Positions 17,595 to 25,215 of a DNA stretch of 64,000 bases are shown here, piece by piece. A program made the position numbers and the translations under genes. The DNA comes from Aquisalimonas sp007126095 (lineage in GTDB: Bacteria; Pseudomonadota; Gammaproteobacteria; Nitrococcales; Aquisalimonadaceae): NCBI RefSeq assembly GCF_048323695.1, contig NZ_JBLWFT010000001.1, positions 310,001 to 374,000 on the forward strand, in the 5' to 3' direction. Every line of letters begins with the position of its first letter. Positions within the stretch are counted from its first letter, which is position 1. The notes below the pieces were generated by a model. It saw only the letters and a program-made list of their open reading frames with translations. It had not been told where the DNA came from and ran no database searches.

Positions 17595-19745
17595 ATGGCA
17601 GTTGATACGCAAGACGACATCGTTCAGGACTTTCTTGTGGAGTCCCGGGAGATCCTGGAGGAGCTGGGCGAGCAGCTCGTGCAACTGGAGCGCGCGCCAC
17701 AGGATCAGGACCTTCTGAACGCGGTGTTCCGTGGCTTCCATACCATCAAGGGGGGTGCCGGGTTCCTGGGCTTCGACCCACTGGTCGAGATCTGTCATCG
17801 CACCGAGGACCTGTTCAACCTGCTGCGCAACGGCGAGCGTGAGGTGACCTCCGAGCTGATGGATTACGTCCTGCGCGCCCTGGATGTGGTGAACAACCAG
17901 TTCTCCGACCTGGGTAATGGTGAGGACCCCAGGGAGGCTCCGGAGGAGCTGCTGCGGGCACTGGAGCTCCTGCAGGAGCAGGAGAGCGTGGGCGACGCGC
18001 CAGCGGCGGCCCCGGCTGCACAAGCGGCGCCTGCCCCGGAAAGTGCCGCGGACGGCCAGACCGTTGCCGGCGGTGACGACATTACCGAAGACGAGTTTGA
18101 AGCGCTGCTGGACGCCCTGGACGAAGATAAACAGGAGCCGGCGGCGCCGGCCGCAGACAACGGCGGCACCCCTGCCGCCGGCGACGACATCACCGAAGAG
18201 GAATTCGAGGCGGTGCTGGACCAGCTGCACGGCGAGGGCCAGCACGGCGGCGTCCCCACGGGCGTGGAACCAGATGCGCCGGCGCCCGCTGCAGGCGGCG
18301 ACGGCCTTATCAGTGAAGAGGAGTTCGAGTCGGTTCTCGACCAGCTCCATGGTGCGGGCAAGGGGCCGACCGCGGCCGGCGCCGGAGCCGCCGCACCGGC
18401 GGCAGCCAGCGACTCCGGTACGGCCAGGCGCCCGGCCAGTTCAGAGAAGCCAGCAGCGGCGCCAGCCGCCCGGTCTGGCGGCAACGACGGTGGGTCCGGT
18501 GGTGGCTCCGGTGGCGGGGATAGCGGTGCCGGTGGTGCGGCTGGCGGCGGTAAGGCCAGCGGCGAGACCTCCGTGCGCGTCGATACCGCCAAGCTCGATG
18601 ACATTATGAACCTGGTCGGCGAGCTGGTGCTGGTGCGCAACCGCCTGAGCACCATTCGGTCCCAGTACGAAGACGAGCGCATGGGTCAGGCCGTCGCGGA
18701 TCTGGAGCTGGTGACCTCCGACCTCCAGAGCGCCGTCATGAAGACGCGCATGCAGCCCATCAAGAAAGTCTTTGGCCGCTTCCCCCGTCTGGTCCGCGAT
18801 CTGGCCCGGAACCTGGGCAAGGAAGTGGATCTGCAGATGGAGGGCGAGGACACCGACCTGGACAAGAACCTGGTCGAGGCCCTGGCCGATCCGTTGATTC
18901 ACCTTGTCCGCAACTCCGTGGACCACGGCATCGAGGAGCCGGCCGACCGCAAGGCGGCGGGCAAGGCGTCCAAGGGCGTGCTCCGGCTCTCCGCGGCCCA
19001 GGAGGGTGACCACATCCTTCTCACCATCGCTGACGACGGCAAGGGCATGGACCCCGATGCGCTGCGCCAGAAAGTGGTCGAAAAGGGTCTGATGGACAAG
19101 GAGTCGGCCAGCCGGCTGGATGAGAAGGATTGCTTCAACCTGATCTTCACGCCCGGTTTCTCCACCAAGGCGGAGATCTCCGACGTCTCCGGCCGCGGTG
19201 TCGGCATGGACGTGGTCAAGACCAAGATCTCGCAGCTCAACGGCACCGTGGATATCGATTCGGCGCAGGGCAAGGGCACCACGCTACGGATCAAGGTACC
19301 GCTCACGCTGGCCATTCTGCCGACGCTGATGGTTCGCATGCGCGGGCGCAAGTTTGCGCTGCCCATGTCGGTGGTCAGCGAGATCTTTGAACTGGAAATG
19401 GGCAAGACCAAGGTGGTGGATAACCGCCGGGTGGTCATGGTGCGGCAGAAAGCGATGCCGCTGTTCTTCCTGGAGCGCTGGATCGACGCCATTGGCAGCC
19501 TGGAAACGGAGGATCCCGACGCCGGCCGCGATGAGCAGCAGGTGGTCACTGTCAATGTCGGCAACCAGGTAGTTGGCTTCGTGGTGGACGACGTGATCGG
19601 CCTCGAAGAGGTGGTGATCAAGCCGTTGGGCAGCATGCTCCAGGGGTTGCCCGGGCTGGCCGGCTCCACCATCACCGGGGACGGCAGCATTTCGCTGATC
19701 ATCGATATTCCAAGCCTGGTAAAGACCTTCGGTTCCCGGATGTAG
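17595..19745 (+). CDS. cheA: Chemotaxis histidine kinase CheA (motility system)
   Basis: CheA phosphorylates CheY and CheB in response to receptor arrays. The 716-residue product has the P1 Hpt domain with His49 (FRGFHTIKGGAGFLGF), a long linker (about 125-330), dimerisation P3, HATPase P4 (LVRNSVDHGIEEPADRKAAG, DVSGRGVGMDVV) and a CheW-like P5 domain. The linker carries three copies of a short acidic motif, ITEDEFEALLDAL at about residue 160, ITEEEFEAVLDQLHG at about 197 and ISEEEFESVLDQLHG at about 238, spaced about 40 residues apart. These resemble the repeated docking segments of gammaproteobacterial CheA proteins that work with ParP. No canonical P2 is evident. Confidence 0.96.
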   Translation: MAVDTQDDIVQDFLVESREILEELGEQLVQLERAPQDQDLLNAVFRGFHTIKGGAGFLGFDPLVEICHRTEDLFNLLRNGEREVTSELMDYVLRALDVVNNQFSDLGNGEDPREAPEELLRALELLQEQESVGDAPAAAPAAQAAPAPESAADGQTVAGGDDITEDEFEALLDALDEDKQEPAAPAADNGGTPAAGDDITEEEFEAVLDQLHGEGQHGGVPTGVEPDAPAPAAGGDGLISEEEFESVLDQLHGAGKGPTAAGAGAAAPAAASDSGTARRPASSEKPAAAPAARSGGNDGGSGGGSGGGDSGAGGAAGGGKASGETSVRVDTAKLDDIMNLVGELVLVRNRLSTIRSQYEDERMGQAVADLELVTSDLQSAVMKTRMQPIKKVFGRFPRLVRDLARNLGKEVDLQMEGEDTDLDKNLVEALADPLIHLVRNSVDHGIEEPADRKAAGKASKGVLRLSAAQEGDHILLTIADDGKGMDPDALRQKVVEKGLMDKESASRLDEKDCFNLIFTPGFSTKAEISDVSGRGVGMDVVKTKISQLNGTVDIDSAQGKGTTLRIKVPLTLAILPTLMVRMRGRKFALPMSVVSEIFELEMGKTKVVDNRRVVMVRQKAMPLFFLERWIDAIGSLETEDPDAGRDEQQVVTVNVGNQVVGFVVDDVIGLEEVVIKPLGSMLQGLPGLAGSTITGDGSISLIIDIPSLVKTFGSRM

Positions 19746-19764
19746 GCATGATGAGGAGAGTTGC

Positions 19765-20871
19765 GTGGCCACGCGCGTACTGATCGTCGATGATTCCGGT
19801 TTCTTCCGCCGGCGCATCAAGGAGATGCTCTCGGAAGACCGCGGCCTGGAAGTGGTAGGCGAGGCGGCGGACGGCCGCCAGGCCATCGCCGAGGTGCTGC
19901 GACTGAAGCCCGATGTGGTCACCATGGATATCGAGATGCCCGTGCTGGACGGCATCTCCGCAGTGCGCGAGATCATGAAGCAGCGGCCCACGCCGGTGCT
20001 CATGTTCTCCTCGCTCACGTTTGACGGTGCGCGCGCCACGCTGGATGCGCTGGAAGCGGGCGCGGTGGATTTCCTGCCGAAGCGCTTCTCCGACATCTCC
20101 GCCAATGCCGAGACGGCCCGCAAGCGGCTGCAGGAGCAGGTCAAGGCCGTTGGTGGCGGCCCGCGCGCGCCGGCACGGCCCCCGGCTGCATCGGCACAGC
20201 CCGAGCGGCCGCGTACCGTCCATGATTCACCGCGGGCCGAGACCCGCTCCGACGCGGTTGCGGCGCCCGCCGCACGTCCGTCACGCCGCGGGCCCGGGCT
20301 GCGCGATCTTGATCTTGTAGTCATCGGCGCCTCCACCGGCGGGCCGGTGGCCCTGCAGAAGGTGCTTACGGAGCTGCCGGCGGATTTTCCGCTGCCGCTG
20401 CTGATCGTCCAGCACATGCCGGCCAACTTCACCAGTGCGTTTGCGCAGCGGGTGAACGGCATGTGCCGGCTGCAGGTCCGTGAGGCCGCGGATGGCGACA
20501 CGCTGGAGCCCGGCGTCGCACTGCTCGCGCCGGGAGGCACGCACATGGGCGTCCGCCGACGGGGTGGTGCTCTGAGTGTCTACACCATCGAACCGCGGGA
20601 CGGCCAGTTCTACAAGCCGAGTGTGGATGTCGCCTTCAAGGAGGCGGTGAACACCTGCGGCGGGCGCGTGCTTGGCATCGTCATGACCGGCATGGGGGCG
20701 GACGGCTGCGAGGGCGCCGCAGACATTAAGCGGCGCCATGGGCACGTCTGGTCTCAGGACGAAGCGAGCAGCGTCATCTACGGCATGCCCGGCGCCGTCG
20801 CCAAGGCGGGGCTGACGGATCGCGAGATGGCGGTGACGGAAATCGGCGGTGCACTGGCGCGCCTGACATGA
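19765..20871 (+). CDS. cheB: Chemotaxis methylesterase CheB (motility system)
   Basis: CheB removes methyl groups from, and deamidates, chemoreceptors for adaptation. The 368-residue product starts at GTG 19765 after GAGGAG. It has a receiver domain (RVLIVDDSGFFRRRIKEML, VVTMDIEMPVLDGISA), a low-complexity A/P/R linker and the esterase domain with catalytic Ser190 in IGASTGGPVAL, His in IVQHMPANFTSAF and Asp in MTGMGADGCEG. It is followed 19 nt later by ParC. Confidence 0.95.
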   Translation: MATRVLIVDDSGFFRRRIKEMLSEDRGLEVVGEAADGRQAIAEVLRLKPDVVTMDIEMPVLDGISAVREIMKQRPTPVLMFSSLTFDGARATLDALEAGAVDFLPKRFSDISANAETARKRLQEQVKAVGGGPRAPARPPAASAQPERPRTVHDSPRAETRSDAVAAPAARPSRRGPGLRDLDLVVIGASTGGPVALQKVLTELPADFPLPLLIVQHMPANFTSAFAQRVNGMCRLQVREAADGDTLEPGVALLAPGGTHMGVRRRGGALSVYTIEPRDGQFYKPSVDVAFKEAVNTCGGRVLGIVMTGMGADGCEGAADIKRRHGHVWSQDEASSVIYGMPGAVAKAGLTDREMAVTEIGGALARLT

Positions 20872-20890
20872 GCAGGGGCCTGGAGACAGT

Positions 20891-21685
20891 ATGCGTACCT
20901 GGGCAATAGCCAATCAGAAAGGCGGGGTCGGCAAGACCACCACGGCCGTCAGCATGGCGGGGCTCCTGAGCAACCAGGGCGAGCAGGTGCTGCTGGTGGA
21001 CCTGGATCCCCACGGATCGCTGACGGCCTACTTCGGGTACGACCCCGACGACATCTCGCCGAGTGTCTACGACCTGTTCAATGACACGCTGGATGCGAGT
21101 GACGTGCCGATGATGCTGCGCGACACCGGCGTCGAGAACATCAAGCTGCTGCCGGCTAGCAGCGCGCTCGCGACCCTGGACCGCCAGCTTGGCGCCCGTC
21201 ACGGCAAGGGGTTGGTGGTGCGCAATACCGTTGAGGCCCTGGGTGAGCGGTTCGGTACGGTGTGCATCGATTGCCCGCCCATGCTGGGTGTGCTCATGGT
21301 GAACGCACTGGCCGCCTGTGATGACCTGCTGGTGCCGGTGCAGACGGAGTTTCTAGCCATCAAGGGCCTGGAGCGGATGGTCCATACCCTGGAGATGATC
21401 CAGCGCTCACGGCAGCGAGAGCTCCCGTACAGGATCGTACCCACCATGTTCGACCGGCGGACACGCGAGTCGGTGGAGGCGTTGCAGGAGCTGCGGCAGC
21501 GTTACGGGGATCGGGTCTGGGACGGGGCGATCCCGGAAGACACGCGGTTCCGGGAAGCGAGCCGGAATCGCCTGCCGCTGACCGTCGCACAGCCCTGGTC
21601 CCGGGGCAGTCAGGCTTATCGCAAACTGCTGCAGGCGCTGGTGCAGCAGCCGTCCGACGCGCCGGAGGCGGTGGAGCATGAGTAA
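20891..21685 (+). CDS. parC: ParA-type ATPase ParC, chemotaxis array positioning
   Basis: The 264-residue protein is a ParA/Soj-type ATPase (NQKGGVGKTTTAVSMAGLL, VDLDPHGSLTAYFG, CIDCPPMLGVLMVNALAACD). In Vibrio and Pseudomonas the ParA-like gene between cheB and cheW encodes ParC, which places chemotaxis arrays at the pole and ensures their inheritance. Its partner ParP is encoded immediately downstream and overlaps by 8 nt. The assignment rests on this context as well as on sequence. The name parC here has no connection with topoisomerase IV. Confidence 0.88.
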   Translation: MRTWAIANQKGGVGKTTTAVSMAGLLSNQGEQVLLVDLDPHGSLTAYFGYDPDDISPSVYDLFNDTLDASDVPMMLRDTGVENIKLLPASSALATLDRQLGARHGKGLVVRNTVEALGERFGTVCIDCPPMLGVLMVNALAACDDLLVPVQTEFLAIKGLERMVHTLEMIQRSRQRELPYRIVPTMFDRRTRESVEALQELRQRYGDRVWDGAIPEDTRFREASRNRLPLTVAQPWSRGSQAYRKLLQALVQQPSDAPEAVEHE

Positions 21686-22496
21686 CAGCAGCCAGCGACA
21701 GCAGCCTACCCTGGTGGACCAGCACGACGCGATCCGCGACTACCTGGACGCGCTGCTGCAGGAAATCCCCGATCTCGAAGCGGACGCGGTGCCCGCGTCG
21801 GAGCCGGTGGCAACGCCCCAGCCCGAGCCCGTGGCGGCCGAACCGGTTGCAGCAGAGCCGACCCGGGGGCCGGAGCCGGTGGTCGAGCCGGAGCCGGTGC
21901 CGATGCCGGACCCCGCGCCGGTGAGCGCTCGCGAATCGGCGCCCGAGGTTGCGCCGGACGAGCCGGTGACCGAACCGGTGGAGGAATCGACTGCGGAGGT
22001 CGCTCCGCCGGCCACCGACCCGGTGATCGAAGAGCCGGCGGCGCGCCGCGATGAGGCAGTGCAGGCGCTGTTCTTCACCGTGGGCGGGCTGAAGCTGGCG
22101 GTGCCGCTCACCGAGCTCCACAGCGTCGTGCCGTGGCGCGACGTGGAAGTCACGCCCATGCCGCGGCAGCCGGAGTGGCACATGGGGCTGATGCGCTATC
22201 GCAACCGCAACGTGCGCGTGATCGACACCGTCACTATGGTGCTGCCGCCGGACAAGCGCCAGACCGAAGAGGCGCTGGCGGCGCCCGAACACATTCTGGT
22301 CGTGGGTGATGGTGGCTGGGGGCTTGCCTGCCACGCCATCGGTGACGTGGTGCGGTTGCGCCCCGATGAGGTGAAGTGGCGCAAGCAGGGGAGTCAACGG
22401 CCCTGGCTGGCAGGAACCGTTATCGGTCATCTGAGTGCGCTGATCGACACCAGCGCGTTTACACGAATGCTGGAGACGCAGGCGCCAAAACGTTGA
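21678..22496 (+). CDS. parP: ParP: CheW-domain array-inheritance protein
   Basis: ParP links ParC to CheA and receptors. The 272-residue product has a short conserved N-terminus (LVDQHDAIRDYLDALLQEIP), a long P/E/V-rich disordered region (about 40-125) and a C-terminal CheW-like domain (LFFTVGGLKLAVPLTELHSV, MGLMRYRNRNVRVIDTVTMV). This layout is that of ParP rather than of an ordinary CheW. It starts inside the ParC gene. A separate cheW with its own promoter follows. Confidence 0.87.
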   Translation: MSNSSQRQQPTLVDQHDAIRDYLDALLQEIPDLEADAVPASEPVATPQPEPVAAEPVAAEPTRGPEPVVEPEPVPMPDPAPVSARESAPEVAPDEPVTEPVEESTAEVAPPATDPVIEEPAARRDEAVQALFFTVGGLKLAVPLTELHSVVPWRDVEVTPMPRQPEWHMGLMRYRNRNVRVIDTVTMVLPPDKRQTEEALAAPEHILVVGDGGWGLACHAIGDVVRLRPDEVKWRKQGSQRPWLAGTVIGHLSALIDTSAFTRMLETQAPKR

Positions 22497-22523
22497 CCGT
22501 TTCCCGCAATCGCGGGAGCAGGG

Positions 22524-22550
22524 TCATGCCGGCGGCGTCCGTGCCGATAC
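22524..22550 (+). promoter_or_regulatory. Sigma-28-type promoter upstream of cheW
   Basis: TCATG (22524-22528), 14 nt, GCCGATAC (22543-22550) match the FliA consensus with one mismatch in each half. The -10 element is about 39 nt upstream of the cheW ATG. A small stem CCCGC-AATC-GCGGG (22503-22516) just before it could weaken read-through from ParP. Confidence 0.6.
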
Positions 22551-22588
22551 ATCCAGTCTGAGAAAGAAAGTTTGAGTGGAGGCCAGTC

Positions 22589-23086
22589 ATGGCGCAGCAA
22601 GCGGCTAGCAATGAGCAGGAGCAGGAACAGTTCCAGGGGCCGGTGACGCAGTGGGTCACGTTCTCACTGGCTGATGAAACCTACGGCATCGACGTCATGC
22701 GGGTGCAGGAAGTCCTGCCCATGAGCGAGATCGCCCCGGTGCCCGGCGCGCCCCGGTTCGTGCTCGGCATCATCAACCTGCGGGGCAACGTGGTGACGGT
22801 CATTGACACCCGCATGCGTTTCGGTCTTGAATCCCGGGACGCGGACAAGGCCAGCCGCATCGTGGTCATCGAAACCGGTGATCAGGTGGCCGGCATTCTC
22901 GTCGACAGTGTGGCGGAGGTCATGAACGTCCGGGAGGACGAGGTGGATACTGCGCCCAACGTCGGAAACGAGGAGTCGTCCAAGTACATTTACGGTGTTG
23001 TCAGTCGCGGTGAGGAACTGCTCATCCTGGTGGATGTCAACAAGTTGCTGAGCCGGGAGGAGTGGGAAGAGATCTCCTCCCTTTGA
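22589..23086 (+). CDS. cheW: Chemotaxis coupling protein CheW
   Basis: CheW couples receptors to CheA. The 165-residue product has a single CheW domain (WVTFSLADETYGIDVMRVQE, GIINLRGNVVTVIDTRMRFG, VAGILVDSVAEVMNVREDEV) with a short Q/E-rich N-terminal lead. GGAGG lies upstream of the ATG. A sigma-28-like promoter in the 92-nt gap after ParP suggests that it can be transcribed independently of the upstream genes. Confidence 0.96.
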   Translation: MAQQAASNEQEQEQFQGPVTQWVTFSLADETYGIDVMRVQEVLPMSEIAPVPGAPRFVLGIINLRGNVVTVIDTRMRFGLESRDADKASRIVVIETGDQVAGILVDSVAEVMNVREDEVDTAPNVGNEESSKYIYGVVSRGEELLILVDVNKLLSREEWEEISSL

Positions 23087-23105
23087 TGCGTTATAGCGGG
23101 GATGC

Positions 23106-23495
23106 ATGACCCTGAGTGTTCTGATCGCGATGGCCGCCCTCGTCATCGCCCTCACTTCCGCGGCCGTGGCGGTTATCCAGGTTCGGCGGGCAGAAGCCCG
23201 CCTTTCCGGTCTGCGTCACGAGCGGCGGCGTGTCCTGGAATCCGTGGAAGGCCTGTCGTCCGGCGCCGTGGCGCAGGGTGAACGGCTGGCGCGTCTGGAG
23301 CAGGAGCTGCGCCGCCTCAAGGAGCGGCTGTCCATGCTCAGTTCCCGCGAGACCAGCAGCGAGGCCTTCGAGCAGGCGATCCGGATGGCCCGAAAGGGTC
23401 AGGCCGCCGATGAGATCGCCGATACCAGCGGGCTGAGCAAGGTCGAGGCGGATCTGGTGGTGCTGATCCATCAGGAGCACGACGAAGAGGCCTGA
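23106..23495 (+). CDS. DUF2802 protein at the end of the chemotaxis operon
   Basis: This 129-residue protein has one N-terminal membrane segment (LSVLIAMAALVIALTSAAVA), a coiled-coil stretch (EQELRRLKERLSMLSS) and a C-terminal HTH-like segment (AIRMARKGQAADEIADTSGL, SKVEADLVVLIHQEH). This is the pattern of the DUF2802 proteins found directly after cheW in Pseudomonas-type clusters; no molecular function is established that I know of. Its stop lies only 4 nt from the stop of the convergent minus-strand gene. Confidence 0.82.
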   Translation: MTLSVLIAMAALVIALTSAAVAVIQVRRAEARLSGLRHERRRVLESVEGLSSGAVAQGERLARLEQELRRLKERLSMLSSRETSSEAFEQAIRMARKGQAADEIADTSGLSKVEADLVVLIHQEHDEEA

Positions 23496-23527
23496 AAGGC
23501 TACCCGCCGGGCGTTCTCCCTTTCAGG
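23491..23527. terminator. Shared inverted repeat at a convergent gene junction
   Basis: Perfect 9-nt arms CCTGAAAGG (23491-23499) and CCTTTCAGG (23519-23527) flank a 19-nt GC-rich loop. The repeat covers the stop codons of the DUF2802 gene (+) and of the FliK/FlhX-like gene (-). A bidirectional terminator is plausible, although no long T-run is present. Confidence 0.5.
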
Positions 23528-25152
23528 AGATAGGCGAACGCCAGCACTTCCGCGACCACCCGGTACAGCCGTTCCGGGATTTCCTCGTCCACATCCACCT
23601 GCGACAGCAGGCGTGCCAGCGTCTGGTCGCCGTGGACCGGTACGTCATGGGACTGCGCCAGGGTCACAATGGCGTCGGCAAGACTGTTTGCGCCCTTGGC
23701 AGTGACCATGGGGGCGCCGTCGCCATCGTACTCCAGGGCGATGGCAAGCCGCTGACGGGCCGAGTCATGCCTGTTCATCGAGTAGCCCTCGGTGTGGTCC
23801 GGTCGTTGGAGGTGAATCGGATGAGGGGGGTGGCCATGCATGCACGCCATGTTGGCCACCCGGAACCCCATGGCCTGCAGTCGCTCCTCCAGCATGTCCA
23901 GCTGCGTCTCCAGGAACCGCACGGTGCTCTCCCGCTCAGCCCACCAGGTAGTGGCCACGGCGTCCGGTGACAGGTGCACCACGGTATGCATTGGCCCCAG
24001 CCCCTCGAAGTTGAAACTCAACATCACCCGCCACGTCTTGTCCTCGTCCTGTTCATTGCCAGCGGCCTGTCGCTCCAGGTGGAACTGGATCAGATCGATC
24101 TGCCGCCCGTCACGCACGGGCAGCTCGAAGAACAGCGGTAGCGCCTCGCCGGCCAGCAGTGACAGCTGGGTGAGCTGCAGGCGGGCCATGGTGGAGTCGG
24201 TCTGACGCGCCAGCTCGGTCAGCATCTCGCCGGCGCCGGCGAGGCCGGGGAGCGTCGCGGCCTGGGGAGGCGGCGGCGGGATGCCCCGCGCCTGCGGCCC
24301 CGGGGGCGGCGACGTGTTGGCAGTCTGCTGGGCGGCTCCGCGCTGCGTGTCAGCCGCCGTCGCCTGTGCGGCGCCCGGAGTCGCCGGTTGCGCCAGGGGG
24401 GCGACGGGCTGCGGAAGCGCCCCCGGTTGTGGCGCAGGTTGCAGCGGGGCGGGCGGACGCGGCGCCGTCACTGGCGCCAGTCGAGGCTGCGACGCGGCGG
24501 GAGGCGGTTGTTGCTCACCACCACGTTGCTGCGGGCGAGCGTCCAGCGCCCGGAACACCTGGCTGAGCAGGTTGCTGAGCTGGCCTTTCTGGTCCGTGCG
24601 AACCACGCTGGGCGGCTCCTGGCCGGCGCCAATGGCGAGCAGCCGCCGCTCCAGGTGCAGGCCGCTGTCGGCGACGGCCTGCCGCAGGCCGTCGCTGCGC
24701 GAGACCTGGGTGCTGTCGGGGAGGGCCTGCCAGAATGTTCGCAGCGCCTGCTGCACCGGTTCCGGGAGGCTGCGTGTCTGAGCCGACGGCTGCGTTACCG
24801 TTTGCGCCACGTTCGCCATCAGGCCAGCGCTGCTGCCCTGTCGCGGCAGCAGTTGCCGCATCGCCTCCGAGGCCTCTCGGCTGGCTTCCGAGGGCAGGAT
24901 GCGTAGCGTAAGCGCACCCCCTTCCTGGCGCAGCACCTGCACCTGGATGCGTTCACCGGCCTGCAGGGGTTGCTCCGTACGGGCCTGGATCTGGGCGCCG
25001 CCGATCTGCAGGGTTACACGCCCGTTCTGCGTCGCGGTGCGGGCAATGGCATCGATTACCTGGCCTGCCTGCCAGGAACGGAGAGACGCACCCGGCGCCG
25101 TTTCAGGAATGCGGAGGAGGCCGGGTTGTGCCGTGCTTGATGGAGGCAGCAT
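23500..25152 (-). CDS. FliK-like protein fused to an FlhB C-terminal (FlhX-like) domain
   Basis: The 550-residue product has an N-terminal region rich in Q, P and A, a Flg_hook-like domain at about residues 310-430 (QLTQLSLLAGEALPLFFELP, WRVMLSFNFEGLGPMHTVVH) and, from about residue 459, a complete FlhB C-terminal domain (ARQRLAIALEYDGDGAPMVT, PVHGDQTLARLLSQVDVDEE, LYRVVAEVLAFAYLLKG) without the NPTH cleavage site. In related bacteria these two parts are usually separate adjacent genes. The junction contains an in-frame ATG with its own Shine-Dalgarno, so a free 92-residue FlhX-like protein may also be made. The start ATG follows GGGAG. The role is probably auxiliary to the export switch. Confidence 0.85.
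   Translation of the reverse strand: MLPPSSTAQPGLLRIPETAPGASLRSWQAGQVIDAIARTATQNGRVTLQIGGAQIQARTEQPLQAGERIQVQVLRQEGGALTLRILPSEASREASEAMRQLLPRQGSSAGLMANVAQTVTQPSAQTRSLPEPVQQALRTFWQALPDSTQVSRSDGLRQAVADSGLHLERRLLAIGAGQEPPSVVRTDQKGQLSNLLSQVFRALDARPQQRGGEQQPPPAASQPRLAPVTAPRPPAPLQPAPQPGALPQPVAPLAQPATPGAAQATAADTQRGAAQQTANTSPPPGPQARGIPPPPPQAATLPGLAGAGEMLTELARQTDSTMARLQLTQLSLLAGEALPLFFELPVRDGRQIDLIQFHLERQAAGNEQDEDKTWRVMLSFNFEGLGPMHTVVHLSPDAVATTWWAERESTVRFLETQLDMLEERLQAMGFRVANMACMHGHPPHPIHLQRPDHTEGYSMNRHDSARQRLAIALEYDGDGAPMVTAKGANSLADAIVTLAQSHDVPVHGDQTLARLLSQVDVDEEIPERLYRVVAEVLAFAYLLKGRTPGG
23776..23790 (-). promoter_or_regulatory. Internal Shine-Dalgarno and ATG for a free FlhX-like product
   Basis: On the minus strand GAGGG (23790-23786) is followed after 7 nt by ATG (23778-23776), in frame with the downstream FlhB-like domain. 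Translation from here gives MNRHDSARQRLAIALEYDG and onward, 92 residues, the usual size of stand-alone FlhX-like proteins. Confidence 0.5.
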
Positions 25153-25215
25153 GGTGACTCCCGGTTCGGGATGGCCTCAAGTTGGCCGCAGGACCATTGC
25201 CCCGCGAGCCTCCGG

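Noticed and set aside
23399..23425. TCAGG-N14-GCCGATAC inside the DUF2802 gene
   Set aside because: It fits the pattern, but lies within coding sequence and points towards a convergent gene with nothing to transcribe on that strand.
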